Source: an uncultured Enterobacteriaceae bacterium
Lineage (GTDB): Bacteria > Pseudomonadota > Gammaproteobacteria > Enterobacterales > Enterobacteriaceae
NCBI GenBank assembly: GCA_936920625.1
Contig: CAKZHC010000001.1
Coordinates: forward strand, 1 to 39,369
Length of the DNA: 39,369 bases
Direction of reading: 5' to 3'
Under the pieces are notes generated by a model. That model saw nothing but the letters and a program-made list of their open reading frames with translations. It had not been told where the DNA came from and ran no database searches. How positions within the stretch are numbered: the stretch's first letter is position 1; the number at the start of each line of letters is the position of its first letter. Below, piece by piece: positions 35,454 through 39,369 of this stretch. Made by a program: the position numbers and the translations under genes.

Positions 35454-36176
35454 ATGACACCTACAATTGCATTGCAGTGCGCCCATCGCTCAGTTCGCGC
35501 ATTCCAGAAAAAAAACATCTCAGATTTGCAACGCGAAGCCATCCTCCAGTCTGCTCAGGCCGCTTCAAGTTCGAGTTTTTTACAGTGTTCATCAATTATT
35601 CGTATTACTTGTTCTGACGTTCGCCATCAATTAGTTGCCCTTACAGGAGGGCAGAAATATGTTGCATCAGCAGCTGAATTCTGGATTTTCTGCGCTGATT
35701 TCAACCGCCATCTGCAAATCTGTCCCCAGGCAGAACTGGGGCTGGCTGAACAGTTACTGTTGGGATGTATCGATACCGCGCTGATGGGGCAGAATGCCAT
35801 ACTGGCTGCGGAGTCATTGGGAATGGGAGGTTGTTTTATAGGGGGGATTCGTAATCATATTTCTGATGTCACAGTATTACTAGGGTGCCCCAAATTTGTG
35901 TTGCCGCTGTTCGGCTTGTGCCTCGGCTGGCCAGAACAACAGCCAGAGGTGAAACCACGAATGCCAGCAAAGATGATGATGCACGAAAATCGTTATCAGG
36001 ATGTCGATGCCGGGATACTACAGGATTATGATAAGCAGGTAACAGATTACTATGCTATTCGTGATAGATTTCGGCAGGCATTAAGCTGGAGCGAATATAT
36101 CCAGCGTACTATTATCCGGGAAAGCCGCCCCTTTATGCTGGATTACCTTCATCAACAGGGATGGGTAACACGCTGA
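35454..36176 (+). CDS. nfsA: oxygen-insensitive NADPH nitroreductase NfsA
   Basis: A 240-residue FMN flavoprotein of the nitroreductase family. It starts MTPTIALQCAHRSVRAFQ with the conserved HRSxRxF FMN-contact, then ASSSSFLQCSSIIRIT, EFWIFCADFNRH, AAESLGMGGCFIGGIRN, VLPLFGLCLGWP, and the terminal RESRPFMLDYLHQQGWVTR, all as in E. coli NfsA. It reduces nitroaromatics and quinones in two-electron steps with NADPH. An AGGAG site precedes ATG 35454. In E. coli rimK follows; here it is missing, and 253 bp without a recognisable gene separate nfsA from ybjN. Confidence 0.96.
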   Translation: MTPTIALQCAHRSVRAFQKKNISDLQREAILQSAQAASSSSFLQCSSIIRITCSDVRHQLVALTGGQKYVASAAEFWIFCADFNRHLQICPQAELGLAEQLLLGCIDTALMGQNAILAAESLGMGGCFIGGIRNHISDVTVLLGCPKFVLPLFGLCLGWPEQQPEVKPRMPAKMMMHENRYQDVDAGILQDYDKQVTDYYAIRDRFRQALSWSEYIQRTIIRESRPFMLDYLHQQGWVTR

Positions 36177-36429
36177 AGAGCTGCCGGAATTCATCAGGGT
36201 GAGTTTCAAAGTTTAATGCCGCAGATTCTGGCATGGCAATTTACATTGTTCACACAGGTATGGTGAGAGTGAAGAAGGGCTTGTAACTTATTAATTTGAC
36301 GGCGTATGATAAGCTAAAGTAACAATATTAGCACAGAAAAGAGTACATTATTTGTTCTTATCATGGCCTTTAGTGCTGATTTTCCGTAGAATCACTCACC
36401 TTTTTTACTGGCAGCATGAGCAAAATACT

Positions 36430-36909
36430 ATGGATTCTCTGATCGTTCCTGATTTGAATGTACTGCGTAACTGGCTGGATACACTAAATATTCACTGGTT
36501 TGAGTGTGATAGTTGCAAAGCACTGCATTTACAAAATATGCAAAATTTTGACGGTATTTTTGATGTTAAAATAGACCTGATAGATGAGATTATTTTGTTT
36601 TCTGCACTGGCTGAAGTCAAGCCCACTGCACTTATACCATTGGTAGCAAATTTATCCCACATCAATGCTAGCTCGCTTACCGCGAAAGCTTTCGTTGATA
36701 TTCAGGATGATGATTTACCCCACCTGGTGGTGTGCCAAACGCTGGACGCCAGTGCTTCAATTAGTTATCAACAGTTCGTTCATTTTATTAAACGGAGTGA
36801 AGATCAAACTTTGATGATCATGGCTGAAGCGTGTTCTGACCACCTGTTAATGTCAGAAGAGGACGATAGCATTAAAATGTATGAGAAAGCCTCATTATCA
36901 TTACATTAA
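36430..36909 (+). CDS. ybjN: YbjN family protein
   Basis: A 159-residue soluble protein matching E. coli YbjN throughout: SLIVPDLNVLRNWLD, FECDSCKALHL, MQNFDGIFDVKIDLID, INASSLTAKAF and DDDLPHLVVCQTL. The fold is like type III secretion chaperones, and in E. coli it affects motility, biofilm and stress responses; its biochemical activity is unknown. ATG 36430 matches the family start; the frame is open further up to 36352. In E. coli the pot and art operons lie between ybjN and ybjP, but here only 179 bp separate them. Confidence 0.92.
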   Translation: MDSLIVPDLNVLRNWLDTLNIHWFECDSCKALHLQNMQNFDGIFDVKIDLIDEIILFSALAEVKPTALIPLVANLSHINASSLTAKAFVDIQDDDLPHLVVCQTLDASASISYQQFVHFIKRSEDQTLMIMAEACSDHLLMSEEDDSIKMYEKASLSLH

Positions 36910-37088
36910 TTTGCCCAGTAGTGACACATACTATGCAGTGGCGTGACATCTGGCTAAAAATATCGCGAAACTATTTGTAAATGCGCCATGTTAGCTGTTT
37001 ATAGTGATGATAGGTTATATATGCCTTATGTTTAACCTGTTGCACTCATAGTAAATATAAGCATCTGACACCCCCCCCTCAAAATACC

Positions 37089-37709
37089 TCAGCGACTTTC
37101 TTCGGAAATACTTGTTGATGCAGAATCTTTGTAACGGCTGTTTTCGCTGCACTGTAAAGATGCCGGGTTACGTGTTTGAAGTACCTGCCTCAGGCTGCCG
37201 CCGCTGATATGCGGTGCTGTTGCAAGATAACGGACATCATCAACTACCCAGCAAGCAGATTCACGTATCATCAGTACTTCGTCCTGCCATTTTGTTCGCT
37301 GCCGGCTACCGCCAGTCATTGAAACACGCAGCGGGATGTTGCGTGCATCGCTGTTGGGTATGGTAGATGCATCCATTACTTCTGCTGAATCAGGACCTTC
37401 AGCCAGACTTGAGAACACATCGCCCTGTAGTAGAGCTCGTTTCCGCGGGTCCTGGTCTGCGTTAATGAATAGGTGATAAAGTCTGTCGCTTAGCCAGGGG
37501 CGGTAGCTTGCCAGTAAGGTCCTGTCAGGTAAGCCCCGGTGGATATTCTGTATGCGTAAATCATAAAAAGTCTGGGCTACTCTATCTGGCCCGCCGGATA
37601 CACATGGTCCTTCGCGGGTATCAATATCGCTATAGGCTGGAATCACTTTAGTACATGCACTCAGCAAAAGAGTGAGGGGTGTCAGGAGAGTAATTACACT
37701 GATCTTCAT
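37089..37709 (-). CDS. ybjP: lipoprotein YbjP
   Basis: A 206-residue lipoprotein. The signal peptide from ATG 37709 (MKISVITLLTPLTLLLSAC) ends in the lipobox LSAC. It matches E. coli YbjP in GPCVSGGPDRVAQTFYD, ASTIPNSDARNIPLRV, and WQDEVLMIRES and CWVVDDVRYL. A C-terminal tail of about 25 residues after SLRQVLQTRN is not in E. coli YbjP. The function is unknown (DUF3828-like). GGAA lies eight bases before the chosen ATG; the frame extends to 37775 without support. Confidence 0.92.
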   Translation of the reverse strand: MKISVITLLTPLTLLLSACTKVIPAYSDIDTREGPCVSGGPDRVAQTFYDLRIQNIHRGLPDRTLLASYRPWLSDRLYHLFINADQDPRKRALLQGDVFSSLAEGPDSAEVMDASTIPNSDARNIPLRVSMTGGSRQRTKWQDEVLMIRESACWVVDDVRYLATAPHISGGSLRQVLQTRNPASLQCSENSRYKDSASTSISEESR

Positions 37710-37951
37710 CTTGATTTCCGCATTTTTTTGGCAGACAGGTGTTCGGGCATAAAGTATAACCTTTATGTTAAGCAACTGGAGCTGTTTTTTTACCAGGTAA
37801 GAAACAGGTAATGCAACTTCATAGCGTTACGACTAGTAAGCAGACTGAAATGTAATATGGGAGCTGATGCCGAAAATGGGGGTAAAACTGTGGGTGGTAA
37901 TTGCATGATGTTGTTGTTTACTATTTTTACTTCTGTTGGTTTTGTTGTCTG

Positions 37952-38773
37952 ATGCGGGTCTCGTTGCTGGTGCTTAGTCTGGTGCTTTCTGGTTGTACAA
38001 GTCAGCTATCCGAACAGCGTGAAGGTTATCTGGCAGAATATACATACCAGGCATCCAGTGTCAGGCCGAGAATAAAAATGGTTGTAATTCATTATACAGC
38101 AGAGAATCTACCTTCCTCGCTTATGCTGCTGACAGGTCGTGATGTGAGCGCACACTATCTTATCTCCCCTCAGCCGCCTGTTAAAAAAAAACAGCCAATA
38201 GTCTGGCAGCTGGTACCTGAGACGCTATCGGCCTCGCATGCTGGTGTCAGTAGCTGGCGCAAGGCTATTCACCTTAATGATACTTCACTGGGAATTGAAC
38301 TGGTCAATCCGGGTTTTTCTGTCGTCGGTACTGAGCATATCTGGTATTCGTATCCTCCTGAGCAGATTGCTGCACTGGCTGTTTTGCTGCATGACCTTGT
38401 CAGACGTTACGGCATAGCGCCGGAGAACATAGTTGGTCACAGTGATATTGCCCCGTTGCGTAAACAGGACCCAGGGCCGCTTTTCCCCTGGCGGCAGTTG
38501 GCGCAGCAGGGGCTGGGAGCCTGGCCTGATGCCGCCAGAGTTAACTACTGGTTGCAGGGCCGGCAACCCTCGGCCACAGTGCCAGTAAAGATATTACTTC
38601 AAAAACTTGCCTCATACGGATATGGGGTAACATTATCAATGGATGCGGCACAGCAGCAAAAGGTTATTGCCGCGTTTCAGATGCATTTTCGTCCATCAGA
38701 TTACCGGGGGTTGCCTGATGCAGAGACTAGCGCTATTGCTGAGGCCCTGCTGGAGAAATGCGGGGGGCTTTAG
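37952..38773 (+). CDS. amiD: N-acetylmuramoyl-L-alanine amidase AmiD (zinc lipoprotein)
   Basis: A 273-residue outer-membrane lipoprotein. Signal peptide MRVSLLVLSLVLSGC ends in a lipobox (LSGC). The amidase_2 domain has zinc ligands in VVIHYTAE and GHSDIAPLRKQDPGPLFPW, with SLGIELVNPG between, and a C-terminal peptidoglycan-binding helix bundle containing AFQMHFRPSDYRGLPDAETS and AIAEALLEK. It cleaves muramyl-L-alanine bonds, including anhydro-muropeptides, in turnover. ATG 37952 matches the E. coli start. In E. coli ybjQ separates ybjP and amiD; here it is missing. Confidence 0.95.
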   Translation: MRVSLLVLSLVLSGCTSQLSEQREGYLAEYTYQASSVRPRIKMVVIHYTAENLPSSLMLLTGRDVSAHYLISPQPPVKKKQPIVWQLVPETLSASHAGVSSWRKAIHLNDTSLGIELVNPGFSVVGTEHIWYSYPPEQIAALAVLLHDLVRRYGIAPENIVGHSDIAPLRKQDPGPLFPWRQLAQQGLGAWPDAARVNYWLQGRQPSATVPVKILLQKLASYGYGVTLSMDAAQQQKVIAAFQMHFRPSDYRGLPDAETSAIAEALLEKCGGL

Positions 38774-38781
38774 CGAACAAT

Positions 38782-38808
38782 AAATCTCATGTTCAGGGCA
38801 TGAGATTT
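38782..38808 (+). terminator. hairpin after amiD
   Basis: AAATCTCATG and CATGAGATTT form a perfect 10-bp stem with a 7-base loop, nine bases after the amiD stop; GAACAA/TTGTTC extends it outside a 2-3 base bulge. It lacks a proper T-run but is well placed as the amiD terminator. Confidence 0.7.
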
Positions 38809-39369
38809 GTTCGTAGCTGGCATCCCGGTAACCTCATGTTCATCGCAGCGTTGCTTGCATATTATCTGAGCCAGACGCCGGAAAGCCAGCATCTATCACC
38901 CGGAGGAACTTGAATATTTGCATTTGTATGAAAACGGATGAAATTCCGTTATTTAGGATTGCCGTGTAGTAGATTGTTACAAATGTATGCCGCCTTAAAT
39001 CGCTCTTACAGAATAAGGCATTGACTGCTCCACTTTTGCCGCTGAAAAAACTCTGTTCTGCGCGCAAAATAAGATTGGTTTTTAATATCTTTTCTTTGAA
39101 CTACAATAGGTAATTGTTACATGAAGACGATTTTTCGTACGACATACAGAATTTGTGCTGAAAAAATCAGATGACTAAAATAATATGGTTATAATTACAG
39201 ACTGAATTATACTCGTGGAAGTTTCCCGGAGCGGAAATGTTGTAATTTATTCTGTTACTAATTCATCATGATTAACTATGATCGTATTTGTCTTTCTTAA
39301 TGCTGCGGGGTTGAAGTGCACTGAATTAACACTATAACAAACAGAATAATGATATGAACTAGAGTCAAT
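38809..39369. other. 560 bp without a recognised gene to the window end
   Basis: AT-rich DNA with no open frame resembling a known protein on either strand. A 17-codon peptide from ATG 39121 is present but unsupported. In E. coli the next genes after amiD are ybjS and ybjT; none of their sequence is seen. Confidence 0.55.

Noticed and set aside
37071..37078. C8 run downstream of ybjP as a phase-variation tract
   Set aside because: It lies outside coding sequence, just after the stop codon, and affects no frame.

Overview
The window looks like a gammaproteobacterial chromosome segment, most likely Enterobacterales and probably Erwiniaceae (Erwinia/Pantoea-like). The right flank (dacC, ybjG, grxA, nfsA, ybjN, ybjP, amiD) is readily matched to E. 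coli proteins, and the left 32 kb is a type VI secretion system (T6SS) of the kind seen in plant- and insect-associated Erwiniaceae. Genus cannot be fixed from sequence alone. Base composition is moderately AT-rich by eye, and several core T6SS genes carry frameshifts or in-frame stops, which suggests a lineage undergoing gene decay (host-restricted?) unless the indels are base-calling errors.

Layout, left to right. (1) 1-9142, minus strand: tssF, tssG, tssA, a two-domain fimbrial adhesin, a GlcNAc-type glycosyltransferase, a small TssL/DotU-like membrane protein, a TssM-topology protein with an OmpA domain, and an Eag/DUF1795-type effector chaperone, ending in a 7-bp tandem repeat at the window edge. 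(2) 9143-9575: AT-rich divergent promoter region. (3) 9576-32241, plus strand: tssH(clpV), then a four-gene chaperone-usher fimbrial operon, then tssB, tssC, hcp, tssJ, tssK, tssL, tssM, vgrG, PAAR, a TagK-like gene, tagJ and tssE. (4) 32242-39369: housekeeping envelope and redox genes in E. coli-like order but with several E. coli neighbours missing (ybjC, rimK, the pot and art operons, ybjQ).

How it works together. Intact, the T6SS would have a TssJLM envelope complex, a TssEFGK baseplate with TssA, a TssB/C sheath recycled by ClpV, an Hcp tube and a VgrG/PAAR spike, plus an accessory TssL-like/TssM-like pair near an effector chaperone. A chaperone-usher pilus is interleaved with it: major subunit, chaperone, usher and second subunit sit between tssH and tssB, while the candidate tip adhesin begins 2 bp after tssA in the divergent operon. 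This would place a pilus for target-cell contact under the same transcription as the weapon.

State of the locus. As written, tssA (frameshift + amber), tssG (amber), hcp (11-G tract frameshift), tssK (frameshift), tssM (frameshift + amber) and the adhesin (frameshift) are interrupted, and the vgrG C-terminus seems to be read in the wrong frame. tssB, C, E, F, H, J, L, PAAR, tagJ and the usher pathway are open. The G tract in hcp could be a reversible switch, but the other lesions argue that the apparatus is being lost.
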